A stretch of DNA of 64,000 nucleotides from Caproiciproducens sp. CPB-2 (GTDB lineage: Bacteria; Bacillota; Clostridia; Oscillospirales; Acutalibacteraceae), in NCBI RefSeq assembly GCF_036287215.1, contig NZ_CP142860.1, positions 2,852,001 to 2,916,000 on the forward strand, written 5' to 3'. Below, piece after piece: positions 28,603-37,223 of the stretch. The notes under the pieces are model-generated. The model made no database searches, was not told where the DNA came from, and worked only from the letters and a program-made list of their open reading frames with translations. The position numbers and the translations under genes were made by a program. The first letter of the stretch is position 1, and each line of letters begins with the position of its first letter.

Positions 28603-28772
28603 CCTATGATCTTTGTCCGGACAGCGTCCGAAATACAGCAAGTATTCGCGTGCTTTTCTTCTTGTATATCGCCATTAAAAATCCGTTCTTTCCTGGAAAG
28701 GGCACAAACGGCGAACAGATTGGAACCCTTTGTCAAGGGAGCATCCTGTAATCAGGTGAAAGGAAAATACTT

Positions 28773-29903
28773 ATGAAAAAATTGATTCTGGTCCCGGATT
28801 CCTTTAAGGGAACGCTTAGCTCCCTGGAAATTTGCTCTGTTATGGAACAATGCATCCACGAGCACGACCCCTCGGCACAGGTCGTCGCGATCCCGGTCGC
28901 CGACGGCGGCGAGGGCAGCGTTGACGCCTTTCTGGCCGCCATGGGCGGCGAAAAGATTTCGGTTCCCTCAAAAGGGCCTTATATGGAGGATATCACCAGT
29001 TTTTACGGTCTTGTAGACAACGGTCGGACCGCGGTAATCGAAATGGCGGCCTGCGCCGGGCTTCCCCTCGCGGGCGGGCGGCTGGAGCCGGATAAAGCCA
29101 CGACCTACGGCGTGGGCCTTCTGATGGCTGACGCCGCGAAACGCAGATGTAAAAGGATCATTATGGGTCTTGGAGGGAGTGTCACGAACGACCTCGGCAC
29201 CGGAGCCGCCGCCGCGGCGGGAATCCGTTTCCTGGACAGTTCCGGCACAGCCTTTGTCCCCACCGGGGGAACCCTTTCCAAAATCGAACACATTGACTGC
29301 TCCGGCCTTTTGCCCGAACTTCGGGAGGCGGAAATCATCACAATGTGCGACATTGACAATCCGCTGTATGGGGAAACCGGAGCCGCCTTCGTCTTCGCCC
29401 CCCAAAAAGGAGCGGATGACCGGATGACTATATTTCTGGATGAGCAGCTCCGCGCCGCAGCCGAAACGATCCGCCGCGAGCTGAATGCCGATGTTTCGAA
29501 TCTTCCCGGCGCGGGCGCGGCAGGCGGCATGGGCGGCGGCATGGCGGCCTTTTTCCGCTCCCGTCTTCAGATGGGCATAGAAACGGTGCTCGACACCGTG
29601 AGGTTCGAGGAGCTGCTGCAGGGTGCGGACATGGTGTTCAGCGGTGAAGGAAAAATAGACGCTCAGAGCTTGCGCGGAAAAGTCGTGATCGGCGTGGCAA
29701 GACGTGCTAAAAAGGCGGGAGTTCCCCTTGTTGCAGTGGTGGGAGACATCGCGGACGACATAGAAAGCGTCTATGAGAAGGGCGTTTCCGCCGTTTTCAG
29801 CATCAACCGCGTGGCGGTTCCTTTTTCTATTGCCAAAACCCGCAACCACCGGGACCTGCGGGACACCTTTGACAACATCCTGCACCTCATGGAATGCTGC
29901 TGA
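28773..29903 (+). CDS. Glycerate 2-kinase (GarK/GlxK family)
   Basis: 376 residues of normal length. LVPDSFKGTLSS at the N-terminus, VADGGEGSVDAFL, GLGGSVTNDLGTGAAAA, GAGAAGGMGGGMAAFF and FSGEGKIDAQSLRGKVV are the family landmarks. AAAGGAAAA precedes the ATG. The enzyme phosphorylates glycerate, the last step of glucarate/galactarate breakdown before glycolysis, which explains its place beside a glucarate dehydratase and a PrpR-like regulator. It is the only gene of that set that looks intact. Confidence 0.92.
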   Translation: MKKLILVPDSFKGTLSSLEICSVMEQCIHEHDPSAQVVAIPVADGGEGSVDAFLAAMGGEKISVPSKGPYMEDITSFYGLVDNGRTAVIEMAACAGLPLAGGRLEPDKATTYGVGLLMADAAKRRCKRIIMGLGGSVTNDLGTGAAAAAGIRFLDSSGTAFVPTGGTLSKIEHIDCSGLLPELREAEIITMCDIDNPLYGETGAAFVFAPQKGADDRMTIFLDEQLRAAAETIRRELNADVSNLPGAGAAGGMGGGMAAFFRSRLQMGIETVLDTVRFEELLQGADMVFSGEGKIDAQSLRGKVVIGVARRAKKAGVPLVAVVGDIADDIESVYEKGVSAVFSINRVAVPFSIAKTRNHRDLRDTFDNILHLMECC

Positions 29904-29936
29904 TTTCACCGTGGGAAATGCTGACCGTAAAAATGG

Positions 29937-29974
29937 GGCTGTTGCAAAACGAAAGTTTTGCGGCAGCCTTTTCG
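29937..29974 (+). terminator. Terminator of the glycerate kinase gene
   Basis: GGCTGTTGCAAAAC, loop GAAA, GTTTTGCGGCAGCC (two G-U pairs) followed by TTTTCGC. The next gene fragment begins immediately after it, with no room for a promoter or ribosome site. Confidence 0.72.
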
Positions 29975-29976
29975 CT

Positions 29977-31023
29977 ATGTTGAAAAAGCCAGAACTTGTG
30001 GAGATTTTGTTGAAAACTTACTTCATGCAGAAGCAGAAGGGTAGCGTGATCCGCCGTATGCTCCACGTATCCGGCATGGTGCTGGACAACGCGAGCCCCG
30101 CCGTCCTGGGACACCTCTCGAAAAACATCCGCATCGCCGTGCTGAAATCCCCGATTGTGGACGAAGACGTGGGCGTTTGCGCCTCCATCCGCATCGTGAA
30201 CCCGCAGAGCATGAAAAAAGAGGATTTTGTCCAGGAAGGGACCGGCACCGAAGAAATGCTGGATTTCCTCGCCGCCTGCCTTCGCTACGGGATCTCCGTC
30301 TGCGTCGCGGGCGCGACCAGCTCCGGCAAGACCACGCTCGCGGGATGGCTCTTATCGACTATCCCGGACAGCAAGCGGATTTTCACAATCGAAGACGGGA
30401 GTCGAGAACTGTCTCTGGTGAAAGAAAAGGACGGGAAAATCATCAACAGCGTCATTCACACCCTGACCCGCAGCAGCGACAGCGAAAAGCAGGACATCGA
30501 TCAGGACATGCTGCTCGACATGGCGCTACGTTATAACCCGGAAGTGATCTGCGTCGGGGAAATGCGCTCCGCGGAAGCCTACGCTGCGCAGGAAGCCGCC
30601 CGCACCGGGCATACGGTGCTGACCACCCTCCACTCCAATAGCTGCGAAGCTACCTGGCGCAGGATGGTGACTCTCTGTAAGCGAAAGTACGATATGTCGG
30701 ACGCAACCCTGATCGGTCTCGTGACCGAGGCGTTCCCGATCGTTGTGTTCACGAAACAGTTGGAAAGCAAGGAGCGTAAGATCATGGAAATCATGGAGTG
30801 TGAGATTCTCCCGGACGGGAGCCGCAACTATCGCTCCCTGTTTCGATTCCATATTAAAGAGAACCGCATGGAGGGCGACTGCTTCATCATCACAGGCGAG
30901 CATCAGCCGGGTCAGTGCGTTTCCGGCAGCCTGTGCCGGCACTTTCTGGAAAACGGGATGCCCCAGCAAGCCTTGAATCACATTCTCGAAAACTGGCCGG
31001 AGAAAGGAGCTCAATCGGCATGA
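29977..31023 (+). pseudogene. CpaF/TadA-type secretion ATPase, lacking its N-terminal domain
   Basis: About 348 residues from ATG 29977, matching the ATPase half of CpaF: VIRRMLHVSGMVLDN, VGVCASIRIVNP, Walker A GATSSGKTT, Walker B NPEVICVGEMRSAEAY, RTGHTVLTTLHSNS. The helical N-terminal domain (about 100 or more residues) is absent. The frame is joined directly to the terminator of the glycerate kinase gene and there is no ribosome site, so it looks like a 5' deletion. Its 3' end overlaps the next gene by 4 bp (ATGA), as in an intact tad operon. Confidence 0.75.
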
Positions 31024-31949
31024 CTCTGCTTCAACTGATCGCCTGCGTCGGCATGACTGCCGGCGCTTTTCTTTTATTTCAGATTTCGCCCATGCAATTC
31101 ACGGACGGGCTGTTTCGCTTCCTGACCCGAAAGCCCAAGAACATCCGGGACGAAATCAACGAGGTGACAAAACGGAAAAAGCGGTCTTTCCTGCGCCGCG
31201 AAATCATTGAGACGCAGAAGGTCCTTGCCATGACCGGGCAAAGCGAACGGTTTCCCATGGTGTGTATGGTTTCCCTGCTTCTCTTTGTTCTCGGCGTCTG
31301 CGTCGCAATTCTGATGCAGAATGGATTTCTCATTCCGGTCCTGGCGCTCGGCCTGATGCTGCTTCCGTTTTGGCAGATCCGGCTGACCTCCGTCCATTAC
31401 AGGAGGAACGTAGCAGCCGAGCTGGAAACGGCTCTGTCCATTATCACCACTGCCTACCTCCGCCATGAGGATATCCTGACTGCCGTGGAGGAAAACATCG
31501 ACTACCTGAACCCGCCGGTTCGCAGAGTGTTTGCGGAATTCCTGACCCGCCTGAAGCTCGTCGATCCGGACGTAGAAACAGCCATCGAAGACATGAAACC
31601 AAAAATCCAGAACGATGTGTTTCACGAATGGTGCGACGCGATTTCTTCCTGCCAGTACGACCGGAACCTCAAGACCACCCTGACGCCGATCGTGAACAAT
31701 CTGTCGGACACGCGCACCGTCAACGCCGAGCTGGACTACCTCGTAGCGGAGCCACGCAAGGAATTTGCAATGATGGTGTTACTGGTAATCGGGAATATCC
31801 CGATCCTGTATTTTCTCAATAAGGACTGGTATGCGGCGCTGATGTTCACTCCTGTGGGACAGGGAACGCTTGCCGTCTGCGCCGCAGTCATCTTCTTTTC
31901 CGTCGCCCGCGTCATCCGGCTGACGAAACCGATCGAGTACAAACGATAA
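31020..31949 (+). CDS. TadB-like type II secretion F family protein
   Basis: 309 residues with hydrophobic segments at the N-terminus (VGMTAGAFLLFQI), in the middle (MVSLLLFVLGVCVAILM, FLIPVLALGLMLLPF) and near the C-terminus (MMVLLVIGNIPILYFL, LAVCAAVIFFSVARVI), which is the T2SSF layout of TadB. It overlaps the CpaF-like gene by 4 bp. It would form the membrane platform of a Tad/Flp pilus or related secretion system. With the truncated ATPase and truncated TadC, the system is probably dead even though this gene is intact. Confidence 0.75.
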   Translation: MTLLQLIACVGMTAGAFLLFQISPMQFTDGLFRFLTRKPKNIRDEINEVTKRKKRSFLRREIIETQKVLAMTGQSERFPMVCMVSLLLFVLGVCVAILMQNGFLIPVLALGLMLLPFWQIRLTSVHYRRNVAAELETALSIITTAYLRHEDILTAVEENIDYLNPPVRRVFAEFLTRLKLVDPDVETAIEDMKPKIQNDVFHEWCDAISSCQYDRNLKTTLTPIVNNLSDTRTVNAELDYLVAEPRKEFAMMVLLVIGNIPILYFLNKDWYAALMFTPVGQGTLAVCAAVIFFSVARVIRLTKPIEYKR

Positions 31950-32066
31950 AAACCTTCCTCATTCCCTGATTGACAACAGAAAAAAACAATGATATACTGA
32001 AAACAAAGAAACAAAGAAATATGTATATCTTTGAAAAATTTAGCATATCATAAGGAGGAAGCAGTT

Positions 32067-32438
32067 ATGTTTGCAGCTTCAGGGAGTGAGTCAAAGATGG
32101 AAAGAAAAATCATACGTGTTTCCATGAAGCGTCAGGTGACGCTTCCACAAAAATATTTTGAAGTCCTTGGATTCCAAAGCGAAGCGGAGTGTGTCCTGCA
32201 GGATGACGGCATTCTGATCCGTCCTGTCCGGGATTCTGGAGGGGATGATTTTTCCGAACAGATCCTGGCCGACTTGATTTCACAGGGAATTTCCGGGCAG
32301 GAGCTTTTGGACAAATTTAAGGAGCAGAGCAAAAAGGTTCATCCCGCCATCAAAAAGCTCATTGCGGAGGCGGATTCTCTTGCCGAAAGCGATCAGGGAA
32401 AAAAAACGCTTGACGAGATTTTTGGCACGGAGGATTAA
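32067..32438 (+). CDS. Antitoxin with an AbrB/MazE-like N-terminus
   Basis: 123 residues from ATG 32067, with AAGGAGG upstream. Residues about 12-55 (KIIRVSMKRQVTLPQKYFEVLGF, then ECVLQDDGILIRPV) resemble the swapped-hairpin AbrB DNA-binding fold. The C-terminal part is acidic and helical, as expected of the toxin-neutralising tail. It ends 3 bp before the RelE-like gene. The pair is inserted between tadB and tadC. Confidence 0.8.
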   Translation: MFAASGSESKMERKIIRVSMKRQVTLPQKYFEVLGFQSEAECVLQDDGILIRPVRDSGGDDFSEQILADLISQGISGQELLDKFKEQSKKVHPAIKKLIAEADSLAESDQGKKTLDEIFGTED

Positions 32439-32441
32439 CGG

Positions 32442-32732
32442 ATGTATGAGTTGCGCTTTACGGGAGCCTCCGAAAGGTATTTCAAAAAAATCCGGGAAAA
32501 AGGGCTGAAGCTCGCTTATCGAAATGCTTTGGAAAAGATCAGAAAAGATCCATACATCGGGGAGCTGAAAACCGGAGATCTCACAGGGATTTATGGATTT
32601 GATGTTTTCTACAACAAGACGAACTATGAGATTGCGTATCGGGTCTACGAGGAAGAAAACAAATTGATTGTGGTAATCCTTGCCGGAACCAGAGAAAACT
32701 TCTATCAGGAACTGAAGCGTTATATGAAATAG
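32442..32732 (+). CDS. RelE/ParE-family toxin
   Basis: 96 residues with the family pattern FTGASERYFKKI at the start, DPYIGELKTGDLTGIYGFDV in the middle and YRVYEEENKLIVVILAGTRENFY at the end. RelE relatives cut mRNA in the ribosome and ParE relatives poison gyrase; which applies is unclear. It is translated directly after its antitoxin. Confidence 0.82.
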   Translation: MYELRFTGASERYFKKIREKGLKLAYRNALEKIRKDPYIGELKTGDLTGIYGFDVFYNKTNYEIAYRVYEEENKLIVVILAGTRENFYQELKRYMK

Positions 32733-32828
32733 CAAGTTTTATCCTTACAAAAAAGAATACAAACGATCAGACCGTCGCAGAGATGCGGCGGTTTTTCTTT
32801 GCCTATTTACAATTGGAGGTGACAAACA

Positions 32829-33476
32829 TTGCCCTCTTTGCTGATTCTATTTGCGGTCCCGCTCACGGCGGGGCTGTTTTTTATTCTTGCCGACGCGCTG
32901 AGACTGCCGACCCTGGGGGCGGCAAAAGCAATGCTGAACGCCGGGAAACGGGAGAAAAAAGCGTCCAAAACGATGGACGCATATCTCATGACCACCGCCG
33001 TAAAGCTCTCGAAGTTCATCCGATTAGATGAATACAAAAGAATCAGACTGCAAAACAACCTCAGCGCGGCGGGATACAGCATGACACCGGAGGTCTACAC
33101 AGCCTATGCCTTCGTAAAAGCCGGGGCAATCCTGCTTTGCGTGGTTCCATGTCTGTTCCTCTTTCCGCTGCTTTCCGTACTGATTGTTTTTCTCGCCGTC
33201 CTTGTCTATTTTAAGGAAATCCGCAAAGCGGATGAGCAGCTTAGTTTCAAGCGGGAGCAGATCGAAGGCGAGCTGCCCCGCTTTGTGGCGTCGATTGAAC
33301 AGACACTAAAGAGCAGCCGCGATGTCCTTGCCCTGATGGAACGGTATAAGAAGAACGCCGGACCTGAATTCTCCCACGAATTGGACGTCGTGACGGCCGA
33401 CATGCGCTCTTCAAGTTATGAGGCGGCGCTGGTCCGGTTTGAGGCACGGCTACTTAATCGCATCCATGCCATCTAA
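32829..33476 (+). pseudogene. TadC-like type II secretion F protein, truncated at the C-terminus
   Basis: TTG start (32829) with GGAGGTG upstream. The frame has hydrophobic segments at the N-terminus and at about residues 95-130, then FKREQIEGELPRFVASIEQTLKSSRDVLALMERY, typical of the T2SSF domain of TadC. Homology ends near YEAALVRFEAR, where the family should continue for another hundred or so residues with further membrane segments. The last few codons come from foreign sequence that belongs to an ABC permease on the other strand. Confidence 0.75.
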
Positions 33477-33632
33477 CATGATGACTTTTCCATTCTTGTC
33501 TTGATAATTGATGGATTCAAATGTTACGGGAAGGTAGGCCATTACCGCAGACATTACCAGCGCAATAATCAATAAAACCATGACGCGGCATGATTTTAAC
33601 ACACGTTTCATTTCCAACCAATAGATACGCAT
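33450..33632 (-). pseudogene. ABC-2-type permease, N-terminal stub
   Basis: 60 codons reading MRIYWLEMKRVLKSCRVMVLL and one membrane segment, then TFESINYQDKNGKVIMLDG, like the start of the ABC-2 permeases that accompany bacitracin- or lantibiotic-type ATPases. It stops at the junction with the truncated TadC gene. It lies 3 bp after the ATPase remnant, as the second gene of that transporter. Confidence 0.7.
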
Positions 33633-33635
33633 ATG

Positions 33636-34170
33636 TTATTTTCCCTCCTTGTCAATATCCTCTTGCGGGAATAGCCACAAATACAAATCTTCCAAGCGTG
33701 GGGGAGCCATAACGGAGTTGCTGATTTTTGCTTCATCGGCCAAGTAGCGAATTGACACCTGATTGTTGTCCTCGCCGCGCTGGTTGATAATACGTAACTG
33801 CATTTCATACATCGGCAGGCACTATGCAAGTCCAGACTTTTCCCATGACTTGCTTCACTAATGCGTCCGTTGTGCCAACATCGAGAATTTTGCCAGCTTT
33901 CATAATCGCGTTTTTTGTGGCGATATACTCAATATCAGACACAATATGTGTTGAAATAAGAACAATGCGGCCATGGGAAAATTCTGAGATAAAATTGCGG
34001 AAGTGAACCCGCTCGCCGGGATCAAGACCAGCGGTTGGTTCATCCATAACAAGAATTTCGGGGTCGTTCAGCATCGCTTGTGCAATCCCGACCCGGTGCT
34101 TCATGCCCCCGGATAGTTTCACAATTTTTTTGTTCTTAACATCGGAAAGGGTAAGGGTATCAAGCAGGCT
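33636..34170 (-). pseudogene. ABC transporter ATPase remnant, truncated and frameshifted
   Basis: The piece keeps the signature KLSGGMKHRVGIAQAML, Walker B EILVMDEPTAGLDP and the switch region VLISTHIVSDIEY. Walker A is lost where the sequence joins a response regulator near 34170. Near 33826 a one-base difference ends the frame early; in the next frame EMQLRIINQRGEDNNQVSIR continues to a stop at 33636. It resembles BcrA-type exporters of peptide antibiotics. Confidence 0.78.
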
Positions 34171-34679
34171 AAGATGCGGAGAATGGAAAATTCCGTAGGG
34201 GTCAGAGAAACAGGCTTATTATCAACAAGGCAGTCATGCGTTTTTGTATTCACTTCCAGATCGGAATAGGAAAGAACCGGGCTTATATCCGTTTCCTCTT
34301 TAGAAGAATTGTACTTTTTGTACCTGCGCAACTGCGCCTTTACTCTGGTAACCAATTCGAGAGGGCGGAACGGTTTTGTGATATAATCGTCAGCGCCTAA
34401 AGTTAAGCCCGTGATTTTATCGGTTTCCTCATCTTTGGCCGTCAGCATAATAATCGGAAAAGTATATTTTTCGCGGATTTTTTGGCAAAGGGAAAAACCG
34501 TTTACCTCCGGCATCATAATATCCAGAATAGCAAGGTCAAGCTCCGTGGTTTCTACGCAAGCGAGTGCTTCCTTTGCCGAATAATACTTAAATACGGTAT
34601 AAGTTTCATTTTGCAGATATACTTCTATTAAGTCAGCAATATCGTGTTCGTCGTCGACAACGAGAATTTTATTATCCAT
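34171..34679 (-). pseudogene. OmpR/VanR-type response regulator, truncated
   Basis: From ATG 34679: a receiver domain with KILVVDDEHDIADLI (acidic pocket), LDLAILDIMMPEVNG (phospho-acceptor aspartate) and IIMLTAKDE, then the start of a winged-helix output domain (YSDLEVNTKTHDCLV, SLTPTEFSILRIL). The sequence joins the ABC ATPase near 34170, so the DNA-recognition helix is lost. Its promoter region is also split by the IS element at 34701-35859. A histidine kinase that should follow is missing. Confidence 0.82.
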
Positions 34680-34700
34680 GGATACCATTCCTTTCCAGAA

Positions 34701-35859
34701 GATAGAGTACAATAAAGTTCGCAATTTAAAAAAGGCATAGAAAAGCCATTGGGGCTCCGGTAAAATGAATGGTGTCGAGACATTCAAAAAAGGAGAGGAA
34801 CCCAATGGCTCAAGGAAAGACTACCACAGGTCTCACGGAATTGCTACTGAAATGTATGGCAGAACCCGACCCCATGCTCAGCATGCTGGAATGGCTCTGC
34901 GCCCAGTTGATGGAAGCGGAGGTATCCGGTCTTGTCGGATCTGAGAAAAATGCGCACAATCCGTCCCGCAGCGACTATCGCTGCGGATACCGGCCCCGGC
35001 GTCTGGATACCCGAATGGGCACGATGTATCTCATGATTCCAAAGCTCCGCAACTGCGGGTATGTTCCTTTCTTCATCACCGAGCGCAAGCGCAGCGAAGC
35101 GGCGTTGATTCAAGTGGTACAGGAGGCGTTCGTTCAGGGCGTATCCACCCGGAAGATGGAGAAGCTGGCGCGGAGTCTGGGGATTGAAACTCTCTCCCGC
35201 AGTCAGGTCAGCGAGATGACAAAAGGACTGAACGGGCAGGTACAGAAGTTCCGCAGCCGTTCTCTCGCAGATTCCGGCTATCCGGTGCTCTGGACGGACG
35301 CCTTATACGAAAAAGTCCGCGTGGATGGGCGCGTAGTCAGCATGGCGATCCTGATCGTCTGTGGCGTCAACGAACAGGGGTGCAAGGTTCACTTCATGCG
35401 GAACATTCTGTCACGTGCCGCAGAAGGAAAAGGAAACCTTCGCAGCTCAGCTCAAGGAAATCTGGCTGACGCCTTGCGCCGAGCTGGCCCGGCAGCGCGC
35501 AGAACAGCTGTCGAAGCAATACGGAAAGCGGTTCCCAAGGGCGATTGAGCTTCTGGAGGATGGACTGGAGGATTCTCTGGCCTTCTATGCGTTTCCAGAC
35601 CTCGACGCCCGCAAAATTTCGTCCACCAATATGCTCGAATGGCTCAACAAGGAAATCCGCCGCAGAACCAATGTCGTCGGTATATTTCCCAACTCGGATT
35701 CCTACCTGCGGCTGGTGACCACTTATCTCATGGAATTTGCCGACGATTGGTCTGTTTCCCGAGCGTATTTAAACCCAATATCCGTCCGCGCATTGCTACA
35801 TAATGCCGCGTAATTCATTTTTCGGAGCCCTCAAATTGCGAACTTCTCTTGACACAGCC
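34701..35859 (+). mobile_element. IS256-family insertion sequence with 8-bp target duplication
   Basis: The 1159-bp element has imperfect 27-bp terminal inverted repeats, identical over AAGTTCGCAATTT (34715-34727 and, inverted, 35833-35845). TTCCAGAA flanks it on both sides (34693-34700 and 35860-35867), as expected for an 8-bp target duplication in this family. It is inserted between the promoter region and the start codon of the truncated response regulator. The transposase inside is frameshifted. Confidence 0.85.
34805..35813 (+). pseudogene. IS256-family (mutator-type) transposase, one frameshift
   Basis: ATG 34805 follows GGAGAGG. NPSRSDYRCGYRPRRLDTRMG, GVSTRKMEKLARSLG and VLWTDALYEKVR (first catalytic aspartate) identify the mutator-type transposase. 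Near 35410 one base is missing after ILSR; in the other frame VPQKEKETFAAQLKEIW follows and continues through RFPRAIELLEDGLEDSLAFYAFP to the natural end. It is otherwise full length, so the loss could be recent or an assembly error. Confidence 0.85.
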
Positions 35860-35867
35860 TTCCAGAA

Positions 35868-36035
35868 TAGTTCAGTATTGTATCATTATATCAAGATAAG
35901 ATGTTCTAATTATAATTTTTAGCATGAGAAATTATTAAGAACTTCTTAATGATACCAATAAGATACGGCAGAATCCGGTGTCAGCGGCCATGGTTCAAAA
36001 AAAGTCAATACAAATTAAAAATAATTCCGTGCAAC
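35868..36035 (-). promoter_or_regulatory. Displaced control region of the response regulator
   Basis: AT-rich DNA with a 17-bp palindrome ATTAAGAACTTCTTAAT at 35934-35950, a shape often seen in sites for OmpR-type regulators. It was the upstream region of the response regulator before the IS element landed. Confidence 0.4.
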
Positions 36036-36073
36036 CCCCTCACTTTTTTCCCTATAGAAGTGAGGGGATTTTT
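36036..36073 (+). terminator. Intrinsic terminator
   Basis: CCCCTCACTT and AAGTGAGGGG pair around a 12-nt loop and are followed by ATTTTTAT on the plus strand. No gene that it would serve remains upstream, so it may be the last piece of a lost gene. Confidence 0.65.
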
Positions 36074-36128
36074 ATATCCTCCCATCGCTCTTTGAAAAAA
36101 GAACATTCCGGCAACTGAAATACAGCAA

Positions 36129-36360
36129 CTGTCCAGCCGCGCAAACAGATGAAACACGGCAGCGACGAGATGGGTGCGCCACGACTCCCTGCGGAATCTA
36201 TTCCGCCAAGACGATGGCATCGAAGGACACGAGCGACAACACCTGATCTGAAAACAGCCTGTGGTGGGCTGTATCGCCAAGAAATGGACAGGGCTAACGA
36301 CACTTCCGCCTATCCACAGACATCGCAATGGGGGCGGCCCGCAGAGATCCTGCAGGAGGC
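36129..36360 (+). ncRNA. Candidate structured RNA, copy A
   Basis: A protein-free region upstream of mazF that aligns by eye with a second copy at 55794-56019 on the other strand. Both have a long-range closing stem (here CTGTCC 36129-36134 with GGACAG 36286-36291), the block GTGCGCCACGAC, a hairpin (GCGGAA/TTCCGC, 36191-36206), the words AAGACG and GAGCG, a hairpin ACAGCC/GGGCTGT (36254-36272), and a 46-nt tail (36314-36359) with CGCAATGGGGGCGGCCCG and GAGATCCT. Stems are kept although their bases differ. A short reading frame crosses the tail, so a peptide is an alternative reading. I could not match it to a known RNA family. Confidence 0.5.
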
Positions 36361-36583
36361 AAGTAGACCTATGGAGCCTGTAAAAACCGACAGGCCGTTT
36401 CAGTTGACTGCCAAGCTCCGAGCCATGCTCCGGGAAGGTGTGCCGAACAGGAGCAAAAAGCTAAATTAAAAAACAACTAGAATTTTGATTCCAGATACTG
36501 CGCGCCGGGGTATTTTTGTGCCCGGCGCGTCCATGTGGGATCAAAATCGGCATTAACTCAATGTTATAGGAGGCGATTCACCC
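36361..36583 (+). other. Spacer with a GC-rich hairpin ahead of mazF
   Basis: CGCGCCGGG (36501-36509) and CCCGGCGCG (36521-36529) pair around a T-rich loop, which could end the RNA transcript. No gene is supported; a frame covering 36149-36469 mostly overlaps the structured RNA candidate. Confidence 0.4.
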
Positions 36584-36991
36584 ATGTCACATCCTTATTC
36601 ATCCCTAAAAAGGGGACAAATTTATTGCGCCGACCTGAATCCTGTGGTCGGCTCAGAGCAGGGAGGGACCAGACCAGTACTGGTCCTTCAAAATGACATC
36701 GGCAACCGCTACAGCCCGACTACCATCGTAGCGGCAATCACCAGCCAACTCAATAAAACCATGCTCCCTACCCATGTACCGCTGAATGGGCGAAGCTGTG
36801 GTCTGGACAAAAATTCCGTTGTCCTCCTGGAGCAGGTTAGAACCATGGACCGATCGAGACTGAAGGAATACAAAGGATACCTTCCTCAGTCAGTCATGAT
36901 AACCGTTGACAAAGCCATGTCCATCAGCTTCGGATTGAATTCTGTCCCATTAGCGGCCCACCAATACCAGTATCAGGGGATGGTGTTATGA
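36584..36991 (+). CDS. MazF/PemK-family endoribonuclease toxin
   Basis: 135 residues, with RGQIYCADLNPVVGSEQGGTRPVLVLQN at the N-terminus, the most diagnostic MazF stretch, and PTTIVAAITSQ and DKNSVVLLEQVRTMD later. AGGAGG precedes the ATG. No antitoxin gene lies upstream; the next gene overlaps by 4 bp and encodes an excisionase-like helix-turn-helix protein. It would cleave mRNA at specific short sequences. The lack of a cognate antitoxin is unusual and may point to neutralisation by another protein. Confidence 0.87.
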   Translation: MSHPYSSLKRGQIYCADLNPVVGSEQGGTRPVLVLQNDIGNRYSPTTIVAAITSQLNKTMLPTHVPLNGRSCGLDKNSVVLLEQVRTMDRSRLKEYKGYLPQSVMITVDKAMSISFGLNSVPLAAHQYQYQGMVL

Positions 36992-37200
36992 AGCAAATAC
37001 AAGCCCCTGTTAAAGGAATCGAAGATTTACCTCTGTTTTTCAATCCAAGCCAACTCGCTCCCGTTTTGGGCATCAGCAAAGATACAGCTTACCGGCTTGC
37101 TATGAAAAAAGGGTTCCCAAGCGCCCGGATCGGCAAACGGATCATCATTCATCGTGAAAAATTCATCGAATGGGCGGACACCCATTTCTCCGGAATTTAA
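36988..37200 (+). CDS. Excisionase-like helix-turn-helix protein
   Basis: 70 residues: LFFNPSQLAPVLGISKDTAYRLAMKKGFPSARIGKR is a winged-helix of the Xis/HTH_17 type, and IIHREKFIEWADTHF is the usual tail. It overlaps mazF by 4 bp and is followed 23 bp later by the integrase gene. It is expected to assist excision of the element and perhaps control mazF. Confidence 0.85.
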   Translation: MKQIQAPVKGIEDLPLFFNPSQLAPVLGISKDTAYRLAMKKGFPSARIGKRIIIHREKFIEWADTHFSGI

Positions 37201-37223
37201 AGCTTTGGAAAGGAGCCGCAAAA

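Noticed and set aside
28386..28736. A 116-codon minus-strand frame near the end of the glucarate dehydratase remnant
   Set aside because: It overlaps the clear plus-strand enzyme sequence and its terminator, so it is a shadow.
29937..29974. The end of an insertion sequence at GGGCTGTTGCAAAA
   Set aside because: The motif forms a complete hairpin with a T run and fits a terminator of the glycerate kinase gene; no partner repeat was found.
33636..34679. An intact bacitracin/vancomycin-type resistance operon
   Set aside because: Response regulator, ATPase and permease are each truncated and the kinase is missing; only remnants remain.
36149..36469. A 106-codon plus-strand frame overlapping the structured RNA, whose tail encodes QWGRPAEIL-like sequence similar to the second copy
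   Set aside because: Similarity outside the tail follows stems rather than codons and there is no ribosome site, so an RNA was preferred. The peptide reading is kept as an alternative in the RNA entry.
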